Below are positions 56,531-64,000 of a stretch of DNA of 64,000 nt, piece after piece; the stretch's first letter is position 1, and each line of letters starts with the position of its first letter. Below the pieces are notes generated by a model. That model did no database searches. It was not told the origin of the DNA and saw only the letters and a program-made list of their open reading frames with translations. Origin of the DNA: Latrodectus hesperus (lineage: Eukaryota; Arthropoda; Arachnida; Araneae; Theridiidae). The translations under genes were made by a program, and so were the position numbers. The DNA lies in contig CM075862.1 of NCBI GenBank assembly GCA_037975125.1, forward strand, positions 61,728,779 to 61,792,778. The letters run 5' to 3'.

Positions 56531-57940
56531 GTTTTATAAATTTATGTTAATGACTTGCTATAAATACTGTTAAATGTCATAAATTACTTTAAACAGCAAA
56601 TATTTTACTATCTATAGTATTAATTATATGTCAAATAGAAATTTAATTACTGAATTATGTTTCTATTTTGATGATAATTTGCACAATATTACTATATAAA
56701 TATACTGGCAGAACTTGCATATCTACAATAACATATTGCTTCTTAACCAAAGCATATAAATATCATTATTTATTAGCTGATTTGATACTTGTTTTCCAAA
56801 AAATTTTTTCAGGGTTTACAATGAAGAAAAATCAGATTTAAAATTAAGTCTACTAAATATCTACAAGTAGATATTGTAAATCCATGAATCAGATGAAGAA
56901 TCATTATATATCAATTAAAAAATTCTAATTGAAGAAATATTAAACCAGATGTTAAAGAATATAATGTGAATGCTACTAATTTCAAACTCCTCTTTTAAGT
57001 CAGAAGAATATATTACACATTTTTTTTCTTTTGAAATTTAATTATATACAGTAATAAATTTTGGCAGAAATATTACTTCTAAGAATAAGATTCAACACTT
57101 GTAAATTAACAAAAACTTTATTTTTTATTTCGTAGAATAAAAACTTTGGTAAACTTGGGAAAGACTTGTTTTAATCAGTTCCAATGAATGGAAAAAATTT
57201 ATTTCAGTTTAAATTTATCCATATAGGTGTATTTCAAAATTATTGCTAATGTTAAAAGAGTTTAATTTGATTATTCAATAAAAATAATAAAATCAGAAAA
57301 AAATGAAGTTATAAGAAGTAATAAATAGTAATACCATAAACTTTTAAAACGGTTTAAGATCTATTAAAGTTAATGAATATAAAATACAGAAAATTTTAAA
57401 AATATATCATAAAAATATACAACTTAGAAATATAAACAACTCACCAGTTTGATAGTCATTAGTATTTTCAGATTGATAACTTTGATTGGAATGTACTGTT
57501 TGCACCACCTGAAAAAACTCAATGATATTTATAAAAAAAATACTTAACTTTATCTTCAAGTATAAAAAAACATTTTTATAATAAAAATTATCTTACAGCA
57601 GCTTATTATTAAAAGGATTTCATAACTTTAATGAACTTTAACATAAAAAATCATAATTATTTCATATTTTATAGTAATCACTCACATTTATTTTATAATA
57701 AACATGAAATAAATTTACACAGATAAAATGTAAATAGTAATTAGAATTCAACTGATGTCAAATTTAAAAAGGTATAAGAATGCGTACATTGTCAGAAATA
57801 CAGTCTGTAGTTTGAATGGTGTTTGTTGTAATGGAAGAGTGACATTTGATAAAATCAGAGCATATTTCTTTCTTTTGTTTTTTACTATTATTACTCTCTA
57901 ATGCATCAAAACAATTAATATCACTCAGTCGTTTCGACAT
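28782..57940 (-). CDS. PTPN3/PTPN4-type protein tyrosine phosphatase lacking FERM and PDZ domains (11 coding exons)
   Basis: It should dephosphorylate phosphotyrosine; the substrate is unknown. Eleven GT-AG exons (listed separately) total 1296 nt with every phase matching, giving 431 residues. Residues 1-107 are a polar Ser/Thr-rich leader with a basic SKKQKKE (19-25). Residues 108-148 resemble the linker preceding the catalytic domain in PTPN3/PTPN4. The phosphatase domain spans about 140-384: [10 protein letters not shown] (150), [30 protein letters not shown], the WPD loop WPDHGVP (Asp289), [10 protein letters not shown] (Cys321, Arg327), and Gln365/Gln369. All catalytic residues are present. 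The best family match is PTPN3/PTPN4 (Drosophila Ptpmeg), not PTPN9. FERM and PDZ domains, usual in that family, are absent from the model. Either this is a shortened paralogue, or exon 1 is an internal alternative start of a longer gene lying beyond 64 kb. Confidence 0.88.
30205..30284. repeat. (AT)n microsatellite, about 80 bp
   Basis: Alternating AT bounded by GAT on the left and ATC on the right, so the whole tract is a perfect palindrome. Confidence 0.96.
30483..30528. repeat. (AT)n microsatellite, about 46 bp
   Basis: A second AT run 200 bp from the previous one, in the same intron. Confidence 0.95.
32091..32136 (-). CDS. phosphatase exon 10 (46-nt microexon)
   Basis: 46 nt with acceptor GATATTTAG and donor CATG|GTAAGT. 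It encodes [15 protein letters not shown], matching the QYKFVCEAI segment that closes the PTPN3/4 catalytic domain, and includes Gln369. It ends in phase 1. It lies more than 5 kb from exon 9, so homology-blind gene finders could easily miss it. Confidence 0.9.
32137..35129 (-). other. phosphatase intron 9, lower part
   Basis: AT-rich intron with no gene or mobile element recognised. Open frames on the plus strand (for example 32774-32956) look random. Confidence 0.5.
35130..35905 (-). mobile_element. LINE 3' fragment with RNase H and zinc knuckle
   Basis: A 191-codon open frame (35803-35228) continues upstream as [17 protein letters not shown] and [13 protein letters not shown] after one frameshift near 35805. 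It holds the RNase H end ([18 protein letters not shown]), then [32 protein letters not shown], the zinc-knuckle-like [17 protein letters not shown], and [13 protein letters not shown] C-terminal residues. This is the C-terminal region of an I/Jockey-type LINE polyprotein of the kind abundant in spiders (from memory). It is better preserved than the 20-21 kb copy and lies in sense orientation in the phosphatase intron. Confidence 0.88.
35906..37221 (-). other. phosphatase intron 9, upper part
   Basis: AT-rich, with a (CA)n/(TG)n palindrome ACACACACACATGTGTGTGT at about 36963-36982. No gene is seen. Confidence 0.5.
37222..37357 (-). CDS. phosphatase exon 9, P-loop and Q-loop
   Basis: 136 nt that complete Ser322 and encode [20 protein letters not shown], then [16 protein letters not shown] and MMVQTV. 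It contributes Arg327 of the P-loop and Gln365. The acceptor is TTATTTTATCAG and the donor GTG|GTATGT, phase 0. Confidence 0.95.
37358..38989 (-). other. phosphatase intron 8, lower part
   Basis: AT-rich intron with no recognisable feature. Confidence 0.55.
38990..40043 (-). mobile_element. mariner transposase fossil (older copy)
   Basis: Read on the minus strand from an ATG at 40043, the order is that of a mariner transposase: [43 protein letters not shown], then [20 protein letters not shown] (open frame 39642-39436). Later pieces are [39 protein letters not shown] and [12 protein letters not shown] near 39000. In live elements GGKKWV would be GDEKWV, so the first catalytic acid is lost. 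Many stops and frameshifts and very few CpGs show that it is old. The terminal inverted repeats could not be placed. It lies in sense orientation in phosphatase intron 8. Confidence 0.85.
40440..41330. other. unclassified repeat-like or decayed coding block in intron 8
   Basis: A 109-codon plus frame (40907-41236) and long protein-like minus stretches (including a stop-free run with [20 protein letters not shown] near 40830-40700) overlap. The left end has phrases of the type GGGTTCATACAGATTTC and CCAGGAATTTTCC, which recall a dispersed arthropod repeat. I cannot assign a family or decide which strand was coding. Confidence 0.3.
41672..41820 (-). CDS. phosphatase exon 8, WPD loop and catalytic Cys
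   Basis: 149 nt encoding [20 protein letters not shown], then [15 protein letters not shown] and VIIHC. It contributes the general acid Asp289 and the nucleophile Cys321. The donor TGTAG|GTAAAT splits the Ser codon of the HCSAG signature (phase 2). Confidence 0.95.
42406..42597 (-). CDS. phosphatase exon 7
   Basis: 192 nt encoding 64 residues beginning [20 protein letters not shown] and including KCYQYWP. The Lys lies in the E-loop that contacts the WPD loop. The acceptor is TCATTACAG and the donor AAG|GTATTA. The exon's first codon is ATG, but it is internal and not a start. Confidence 0.93.
43159..43338 (-). mobile_element. tRNA-derived SINE, old full-length copy
   Basis: It is the reverse complement of the 63.6-kb SINE with heavy divergence. 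The tRNA-like head is at about 43250-43338, with box B as GGTTCGAATCACAC. The body keeps the GATTCAGAATCCATTTTAA and TGACCACTGAGCGAT landmarks. Nearly all CpGs have decayed. GCTTTAATT occurs on both sides (43150-43158 and 43339-43347), a plausible 9-bp target-site duplication. It is not a functional tRNA gene. Confidence 0.85.
43458..43492. repeat. perfect 14-bp hairpin
   Basis: TTCAATGAATAAAT and ATTTATTCATTGAA pair exactly around CATATGC. It is intronic in the phosphatase gene. Confidence 0.8.
44964..45047 (-). CDS. phosphatase exon 6
   Basis: 84 nt encoding [20 protein letters not shown] and ETCVDFWQ. It carries the YIAAQGPLP...DFW motif of all classical tyrosine phosphatases. The acceptor is GTTTTAG and the donor CAG|GTAATT, phase 0. 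Confidence 0.93.
45048..47063 (-). other. phosphatase intron 5
   Basis: AT-rich intron. The only GC-richer block is the repeat fragment near 46765-46925. Confidence 0.5.
46765..46925 (-). mobile_element. dispersed repeat fragment, class uncertain
   Basis: A compositional island in AT-rich intron. On the minus strand it includes AACCCATCAAGGAGCCAAGG and GCCCTGAACTGCGAAGC followed by GGTTAGGTGGTCAGTCTAA. It reads like the decayed end of a retroelement, but no motif fixes its class or strand. Confidence 0.35.
47064..47131 (-). CDS. phosphatase exon 5
   Basis: 68 nt that complete Tyr158 and encode [20 protein letters not shown] plus VH. It carries the conserved DYINAS motif. The acceptor is ATTCTTTTAG and the donor CAT|GTATGT, phase 0. 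Confidence 0.92.
47132..48857 (-). other. phosphatase intron 4
   Basis: AT-rich intron with no recognisable feature. The open frames at 47639-47830 and 48403-48621 lack any family signal. Confidence 0.55.
48858..48948 (-). CDS. phosphatase exon 4, start of catalytic domain
   Basis: 91 nt encoding [20 protein letters not shown] and [10 protein letters not shown] plus the first base of Tyr158. [18 protein letters not shown] matches the opening of the PTPN3/4 catalytic domain nearly residue for residue. The donor is CCAT|GTGTGT, a weak GT site that the family alignment and phase confirm. Confidence 0.9.
49671..49819 (-). mobile_element. tRNA-derived SINE, 5'-truncated young copy
   Basis: Its reverse complement begins TGCCTTCGGTTCAACAG, carries box B GGTTCGAATCCC, and runs through the same body as the 63.6-kb copy to a CAAACAAACAAAACAAA tail with only a few differences. 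The head, including box A, is missing. TATATTTTTTAG flanks it exactly on both sides (49659-49670 and 49820-49831), so it truncated during insertion and did not decay afterwards. Confidence 0.93.
50180..51560 (-). mobile_element. hAT-type transposase fossil with BED zinc finger
   Basis: On the minus strand, a decayed BED finger ([20 protein letters not shown], open frame 51493-51242) is followed by [27 protein letters not shown], an [11 protein letters not shown] segment and QLCYAHCI. Then come the acidic [19 protein letters not shown] and [20 protein letters not shown], followed by [16 protein letters not shown]. This is the order of an arthropod ZBED/hAT transposase. The C-terminal dimerisation region is missing, and several stops and frameshifts break the frame. 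It lies in the sense direction in phosphatase intron 3. Confidence 0.8.
51561..55205 (-). other. phosphatase intron 3, upper part
   Basis: Mostly AT-rich. It holds a long T run at about 51594-51611, a coding-like minus stretch near 52130-52380, and a compositionally distinct block at about 53215-53890 (see findings). No functional gene is supported. Confidence 0.45.
55206..55369 (-). CDS. phosphatase exon 3, PTPN3/4-like linker
   Basis: 164 nt, with acceptor TTATTTTACAG and donor GAA|GTAATT. The first part is Ser/Asp-rich. The end, [21 protein letters not shown], resembles the helical linker that leads into the catalytic domain of PTPN3/PTPN4 (an ESM.xLQ..L.SGT....F pattern). It ends in phase 0. 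Confidence 0.8.
55370..57444 (-). other. phosphatase intron 2
   Basis: AT-rich intron with one long (AT)n tract and nothing else recognised. Confidence 0.55.
56460..56527. repeat. (AT)n microsatellite, about 68 bp
   Basis: Uninterrupted AT in phosphatase intron 2. Confidence 0.96.
57445..57508 (-). CDS. phosphatase exon 2
   Basis: 64 nt, with acceptor TTTTTTCAG and donor ACTG|GTGAGT. It encodes [20 protein letters not shown] plus T, and ends in phase 1. It is polar and probably disordered. It is supported by its splice sites and by the exact phase fit to exons 1 and 3. Confidence 0.72.
57788..57940 (-). CDS. phosphatase exon 1, unrecognised N-terminus
   Basis: The ATG is at 57940-57938, with an in-frame TGA 10 codons upstream and A at -3, so this start is firm if the exon is first. 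It encodes 51 residues beginning [20 protein letters not shown], with a basic KKQKKE that could be a nuclear signal, then a Thr-rich end. The donor is AAT|GTACGC, phase 0. Confidence 0.75.
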
Positions 57941-58470
57941 ATTTTGATTATTTATTTCTTTCGATTTTCATTTATATTCAACTATACATTAATCGATTAT
58001 CGTAAGAAACGATGATACGAACACTTTATTGATCTTCATATCACTATTTGTTCTTTCTTATTAACTAATCTTCCACTTCAAAATCTCACAATCCAGGAAA
58101 TACCCTTAATAAACAGTAGGAAATATCTTGTTCTTGATAAATAAAAAGCATTAATTTAATCAATAAGACGCCGCAAACTCTTTTTAGCTGCAGGCTAAAT
58201 TTTATTTAAGTATCTTGCTTACGCCAATTCTTAATGTTTGAATTTCTTGAATAGTTTTTACTTCCTGAATTTTCAACACAGAGAACAATATTGTATCCAA
58301 CATTTATTTTACGGAACATACAAATTTTATACATAAGTAAATTTTTACTTCATGATAAATTGTCTAATTTAATATTAAATACAACGCCAAGGAAAAGATA
58401 TATTATTTAATTTCAGTCATAGATGGCGCAAAAATCGCACTGTGCTTTTAAATTATTTTCTCACGTATGA
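57941..58470 (-). promoter_or_regulatory. presumed promoter and leader of the phosphatase gene
   Basis: Just upstream of the ATG the DNA becomes unusually rich in CpG for this window (AACGATGATACGAAC, AGACGCCGC, TTACGCC, TTTTACGGAAC, GGCGCAAAAATCGCAC). That suggests an active promoter region. No TATA box or start site can be fixed. Confidence 0.45.
58420..58429 (+). promoter_or_regulatory. CTCF-like motif TAGATGGCGC
   Basis: The ten bases match the arthropod CTCF core (AGRTGGCGC preceded by a pyrimidine) exactly. The motif lies about 480 bp upstream of the phosphatase start codon. A ten-base match is suggestive only. Confidence 0.4.
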
Positions 58471-59964
58471 CAGTTTGTTGACACAAATGCTCAAACTAAT
58501 CATTTGTAAAAGTACAATTTCTGGCTTTTCATTTTTAAATTCTTGACTTTAGATAGAGTAATAATTTTTCACGTTGCTTTCGCAATAATAAAAAAACTGA
58601 TTCCAATTACTCCCTGTGTAATTACTCATTTCATGCTTCAAATATGGTTCATGCCATCTTCTTTTATAAATTATTTACTTAACCGAGATATTTTAATTAT
58701 TGGATGTGATATTGCTTTTGTTTTAAATTACATAATTAACATTTGAATTTTTAATAGAAAATCATTTTAGAATCAATTTATTATTTAACAAAAATTTTTA
58801 AATTGAAATCAGTATGGAGAATAATTGATTAAATATTTTATGCAAGTTAAATATACATTTTACCCTTATGCAAAATATTTTAGCTACTAATAATTTTAAT
58901 GAAAACATAATTTACCCTGTTAAGAAAAAAATTACTCAAATTTAATAAAAATTAAAACTATTTTTTTATATTTTAATTAAAATCTGTTACAAAAAATGAA
59001 ATAATTTTGAATTATTCAGAAATAATTTTAAAAAAAATTCCAAATTATTACTTTTGGAATTATAATAAAGTAGTGTAGTAATAAAATGTAATAAACTTTT
59101 ATCAGATGTTTTGAAATGTTTTCAAAAAATATTTTTTTGGTTATAGAAACTAAAAATACTGTTTTAATTTTTAATGACGACTAGGTGAAAAAAGATTATA
59201 TAAAAATATTACATAAAAAAGAAAAAAGATTATTATTGGAATACAGTTTATCTCATCAAAATCTTAAAAATAGTAGTCAAGAATACTTGAAGAAAAAGAA
59301 TATTGTATTATTCTATATACAATGTTTACCTTCTCAAAAATTAAAAATGCTTGCGTATAAAACTAATTTTAATCAATTTTAACAATCTGTTGCTTCTGTG
59401 AGAAAAATTCCGACTTTTTGCTGTTTGCTTGATTAATTTTAGACAAATGACTAACACATAAATCCAATTTTAATTAAAATACCAAGAAATTTAAAGTTGT
59501 ATAAACTGTTTCATACCTTATACTAGGATATATGTCTGAAATAAACATTAAAAAAAAAAAACTATTCTTTTATACAAGTCTCTGCAGCATTAATCTACTA
59601 TGCTTGTCAAATTTTTTGTAATGTTAACAAATATTTTGAAAAAAAGCTGAAAATAATTGAAAATTAGGTATTTATGACTGTTTCTAAGGCTCCATTGAAT
59701 GCATTTTCAAAAACAGAATTGCTTGATGACTTATAAACTACGATAATTGTAATATCTTTTTTTTCCAATGAGTGAAAAATTTTATGATCAACTTAAAGGA
59801 ACATATAATTTCCTGAATTCCCAGTTAGGATATTGACAAAACAACTAATAATAATAGGTCAAAAACAGTCCTAATATTGGAGTTAAGTTCCTAGATGAAA
59901 CAATGCAAACAAGGAAAGTGAAATCATGGGAGAAATAAGCACAAATATTAGTGAATAAAAACTA
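58471..59964. other. AT-rich intergenic DNA
   Basis: No gene is seen. The 65-67-codon frames at 58543-58746 and 59185-59382 have the amino-acid bias of random AT-rich DNA. Confidence 0.55.
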
Positions 59965-61160
59965 TTGGGTTGGCAACTAAGTAATTGCGGATTTCACTCA
60001 TAGATGGCTTCAGTTGAATTTTTAGGTTTGCAGACGTAGTACAAATGTAAAACACATTTTGTTATTTGATAGTTGGCAATTCAGCTGTCAATCAGTAAAA
60101 AAAATTTTTGATCAGTTGCGTAGTTTTCGTTTGACGTTCGTTGAAAAATGGAAAATCAAAAGGAATATTTTCGTCATATTTTGCTTTTTTATTTCCGCAA
60201 AGGGAAAAACGCATTGTAAGCTCATAAAAAGTTATGTGCTGTTTATGGTGACGAAGCTTTAAAAGAACGGCACTGTCAAAATTAGTTTGGCAAATTTCGT
60301 TCTGGTGATTTTTCACTCAAAGATGAAAAACACTCTGGTCATCCAATTGAAGTTGATAACGACCTAATCACCTCAATAATCGATTCGGATCGTCACAGTA
60401 CAACAAGTGAGATTGCAGAGAAGCCTCATGTATCACATACATGCATTGAAAATCACTTAAAACACTTTGGCTATGTTCAAAAACTCGATACATGGGTTCT
60501 TCACGAACTGAAAGAAACGCATTTAACGCAAAGCATTAATAGCTGCGATTTGCTAAAGAAACGTAATGAAAATGATCCATTTTTAAAACGACTGATTACT
60601 GGCGATGAAAAATGGGTTGTTTACATCAATATCAAGCGGAAAAGATCGTGAAGCAGGCCAAGTGAACTAACTCAAACAACATCGAAAGCTGATATTCATC
60701 AAAAGAAGGTTTTGTTATCAGTTTGGTAGGATTACAAAGGAATTGTCTACTTTGAACTCTTACCACCCAACCGAACGATAAATTCTGATGTCTACATTGA
60801 ACAACTAACGAAATTAAACAATGCAGTTGAAGAAAAAGCGGCTCGAATTGACAAATCGAAAATATGTTACATTCCATCATGACAATCCAAGGACACACAC
60901 ATCTTTGGTCAGTCAGCAAAAGTTATTGGAGCTTAGTTGGGATGTTTTCTACACCAACCATATAGTTCTGACCTTGCACCATCTGATTACTTTTTGTTTC
61001 GATCTTTACAAAATTCCTTGAAAGGTTAAAATTTCATTATTGAAATTTTTTTATTATTATTAATGATGATGTCAAATCGTACCTGATTCAGTTTTTTGCT
61101 GATTAAGACCAGAAGTTTTATGAACGTGGGATTATGCTGCCTGAAAGATGGCAATTTTTT
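59965..61160 (+). mobile_element. mariner element, mellifera-type, inactivated (younger copy)
   Basis: It starts with a clear terminal repeat, TTGGGTTGGCAACTAAGTAA, directly after a TA target dinucleotide (59963-59964). A decayed transposase begins at the ATG at 60148 (MENQKEYFRHILLFYFRKGK). It continues through KFRSGDFSLKDEKHSGHP, NDPFLKRLITGDEKWVVY, FELLPPNRTINSDVY, SSDLAPSDYFLF and LPERW near 61135-61155. The GDEKW and DLAPSD motifs hold, but in-frame stops and frameshifts block expression. CpGs are common, so it is younger than the 39-kb mariner. The right terminal repeat could not be recognised. Confidence 0.9.
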
Positions 61161-61932
61161 TGACTAGTGCTGCATATTAAATTAACTATTTGTAATCGTT
61201 TCAATTTTTATGCATAAAAATACCCAACTACATCTATATTAGTATATATGAATATATGTTGCGTGTATACTGTTTATAATTTTGGTGGAAGTTTATAGAC
61301 AGTATTTTTAATTTAACCTTACAAATATATAAATAAAATCAATTATTAAGAATTGTGCGAAAAGAATTCTACATTGAAAGTTTATTTAGTTTTTTGATAT
61401 TGTAGTTACTATAATTTTAGTGTTAAATCATCTGTTTTATTAATCAAATTTGTATTATGTTCTTACTAAAAACATAATACAAACTTTTTATAAAAATCTT
61501 TAATTTTTTAAACTTTTAAATTTATTTTTTCTAAAAATTTTATGATTTATATTTATGCACTGAATTTCAATATCTTTAATGAGTGTTGTACGAAAAATAA
61601 AATAAAAATATGAAACACATGATGAATGCGAAATCTGATTTATATTGTTTGATATAAATTTTTACATAGATTGAATTTTTATAAAATCTCACTCTTAACA
61701 TATATTTATTTTAAAACTAAATTGTAAAATACATTAAGAAATATTTTATAGCTAATAAATATTGCTCTTTTTAAATAGCATTTAAATTATTATAAGAACA
61801 TGTTATGTATAGAGAAAAAATCAAGAAGTTCGAGATTTTTTTATTGGACATTTGCCATTTACCAATCATTGTATTTTCGTTAAGTTATAATGCATTTAAC
61901 AAACAATTTAAATAATATGTAAAGTGTCTAAA
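61161..61932. other. AT-rich DNA right of the mariner copy
   Basis: No gene is seen. It contains a 13-bp-arm hairpin, listed separately. Confidence 0.5.
61449..61483. repeat. perfect 13-bp hairpin
   Basis: TTTGTATTATGTT and AACATAATACAAA pair exactly across a 9-nt loop. Confidence 0.8.
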
Positions 61933-62159
61933 ATATAAATATTGATGAGTAATAGAATTGCTATTATTGCAGACATATTGTTACTTTTTACTGAATATAA
62001 TCACGATTTCAATGAATAACATAGGAGTAATTTTAAGTATTGATTACGTTTTGATATAAATATTGAAGAGTAACAGAATTGCCATTATTGCAGACAGATT
62101 GTTACTTTTTACTGAATATAATCAAGATTTCAATGAATAACATAGGAGTAATTTTAAGT
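61933..62159. repeat. local duplication of about 106 bp, spaced 121 bp
   Basis: Copy one (61933-62038) and copy two (62054-62159) both run from ATATAAATATTGA to GGAGTAATTTTAAGT and differ at only a handful of bases. They are separated by 15 bases. The high identity suggests a recent local duplication. No coding frame is shared. Confidence 0.92.
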
Positions 62160-63560
62160 TTATTTTTGTACCCTTCTATTAATATTAAGTTTTATAGTTA
62201 GAAACTTTTATTACTTGCAACCTATATGTAAAGCTTGCAAAATTGTAAAAAATTTAGGCATGGCAAGGCGATACCTTAAAAACTGCAGTTAAGTTGCTCT
62301 TATTTTAAAAATTTTTTTATAGGAATATATTCTAGAAAATAAAAAAATAAAAAAAATTAAATTTAAATCTAGAATGGTTAGTAGATATCATGAATTATAG
62401 TCACAAAACAAATTATGTTTCCAAGTCTTTTTTTCTTTTTTTATTGACAAAGAAGTAATTTTTGAATTTGCTGTGCTCCTGAATTTTACTAAAATTTTTA
62501 ATCAAGAAATGTAATAATATGGATCCAATGAAAGCAGCAATTTATCCAAGTTCAACATTGTTTCATACATGTGAAAGATTACGTTTTTATTACAAATTAA
62601 GGTTTCATCAAGAAATATTTCTCGGCATGAAAAATTTTCATGATATTACTGCAATCAAAATGAGAAAATAAAATGGAAGGTGCTAAATAATGTATTAAAA
62701 TTTCTTATCTCTCCATGAAAATGATATTTTCTTACTACAATGTATTTTTATTTTCTTTATTTTCAATCCTTAAAATATCGCTTATCGCAATTTCAGCCAT
62801 GTCGTTAAGAAAAGTTAAATGTTGCTTCATCAGGTAAACACCGAACTTTTGAAGCCAGATTTTAATATCGTAAAATGACTTATATAACAAGATTATATTT
62901 TTTAGGCATTTTAATATCAACTAATAAATTGCTTTTCTCAAGTATTTTTTTCAGAAATATAATAATCCGTAAGCATAACAATTTGAATACAATATACATA
63001 CATTTGAATACAAATTTATTCACATATATAAAAGGAAAAAGAGAACATTCGGCAATATATATATAATTTTTAGAACAACAAATCAAGTTACAGATACAGA
63101 AAACTTCCTCAAATTTCAATCTTTGTTAACAATAAAATATTTTTGAAAACCAAATTAATAAGTATAGAACAAAACAATGCATTGAAATTCATGCAAATTT
63201 AACACTCCTCCTCAATGTTTACGTTTTAAGTATATAATATGATATTTTACTTTTACCTTTATGATTTTTTTACCTTTGTTTCCTCTTTAAATTGCTTCAA
63301 CACAACATTCAATAATTGAATTTTAATCCAGAGACATTGATTCAAATTTTAATTTCGTAGGCAAAGTTGATTTCGAACTACTTTGCCCACTTAACATTCA
63401 TTTAACTGCAATCATTTTATGTAAGTATGTGGTTTAGCATTGACTTTATGATTTACATACCTATATATGCATATATAAGAGCTATTACATTACTTTACTA
63501 TTGCATTACTAAGTATTGTTAGTTTCTAATGGTTCTTCAGCTACATGTTTTTATGAAACT
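62160..63560. other. AT-rich intergenic DNA
   Basis: No gene is supported. A minus-strand open piece near 62735-62900 is more protein-like than its surroundings (see findings). Confidence 0.45.
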
Positions 63561-63770
63561 CCTGGTACCATAAGCCGAGCTGGCAGCCGAATGGTTAGCG
63601 CTCTTGCCTTCGGTTCAACAGTTCGTGGGTTCGAATCTCACCTTGGGCATGGATGTTTGTAGTGGTTCGGAATCCACTTTAAACCGTAAGTCCCGGTCTA
63701 ATTAGCCCTCGTGTGCAAAAAATGACCGTTGAGCGACAAACAAACCAACAAACCAACCTGGTACCATAAG
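63561..63770 (+). mobile_element. tRNA-derived SINE, complete, with 14-bp target-site duplication
   Basis: The body is 63575-63756, flanked on both sides by CCTGGTACCATAAG (63561-63574 and 63757-63770) without mismatch. The head is tRNA-like: GGCAGCCGAATGGTTAGCGC (box A and D-arm region) and GGTTCGAATCTC at 63628-63639 (box B). The tRNA-unrelated body runs from TTGGGCATGGATGTTTGTAG to GACCGTTGAGCGAC, and the tail is a CAAAC-type repeat. It should be transcribed by RNA polymerase III and mobilised by a LINE. It is not a cellular tRNA gene, because the anticodon region and acceptor stem do not fold properly. Confidence 0.95.
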
Positions 63771-64000
63771 GAAGTTAGATGGCTTAATATCTTCTACTCA
63801 AGACTTCTTTAATTTTCGCTTTAAATAACTTTCTTTCTGTCGTTAAAATTATCCATCTTTACCGCATTCGTTATTTATATAGAATCATAATTTAGCTCTC
63901 TTCTAAATTTTTCCTTTTATAATACAATTAAAGTACTATAACATGAGAATTTCAAAGAGATAACATATGCATACTTTATTAGCATACAAAATGGTCCTTT
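63771..64000. other. AT-rich edge of window
   Basis: Nothing recognised. Confidence 0.5.

Noticed and set aside
28782..57940. Assignment of the phosphatase to PTPN9 or PTPN20
   Set aside because: There is no CRAL-TRIO lipid-binding domain, and the [31 protein letters not shown] and linker segments fit PTPN3/PTPN4 much better.

Overview
This window looks like arthropod nuclear DNA, most likely from a spider. It is very AT-rich and gene-poor, with kilobase-scale introns, GT-AG splicing and long (AT)n tracts. The spider guess rests on remembered similarity of the LINE RNase H fragments and of the Mutator-like transposase fossil to sequences common in spider genomes. No search was run.

Two host genes can be assembled exon by exon. 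The first, on the + strand (10.6-25.8 kb), is the TMEM177 orthologue, a mitochondrial inner-membrane protein that supports cytochrome c oxidase subunit 2. Three coding exons join in phase to give 312 codons, close to the usual family length. Its 12.2-kb second coding-exon gap holds several transposon fossils. The second gene, on the - strand (57.9-28.8 kb), encodes a classical protein tyrosine phosphatase of the PTPN3/PTPN4 (Ptpmeg) type. Eleven coding exons join in phase to give 431 codons with an intact active site. The model has no FERM or PDZ domain. It has an unrecognised Ser/Thr-rich N-terminal leader and an unrecognised 48-residue C-terminal tail. The two genes converge, with about 3 kb between their stop codons.

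Layout: 1-10.6 kb is AT-rich intergenic DNA with (AT)n tracts, a faint repeat fragment and a large foldback next to TMEM177. 10.6-25.8 kb is TMEM177, its introns carrying a tRNA-SINE remnant, a reverse-transcriptase fossil, a Mutator-like transposase fossil and a LINE RNase H fossil. 25.8-28.8 kb is the convergent intergenic stretch. 28.8-57.9 kb is the phosphatase gene, its introns carrying a LINE RNase H fragment, a mariner fossil, two SINE copies and a BED-finger hAT fossil. 57.9-64 kb holds the phosphatase promoter region with a CTCF-like motif, a second mariner copy, a 121-bp-spaced duplication and a complete tRNA-derived SINE with a perfect 14-bp target-site duplication.

The most distinctive findings are the FERM/PDZ-less phosphatase model and a three-copy tRNA-derived SINE family whose copies form a visible age series. 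I found no CRISPR array, operon, rRNA gene or functional tRNA gene. Nothing here amounts to a clearly new multi-gene system.
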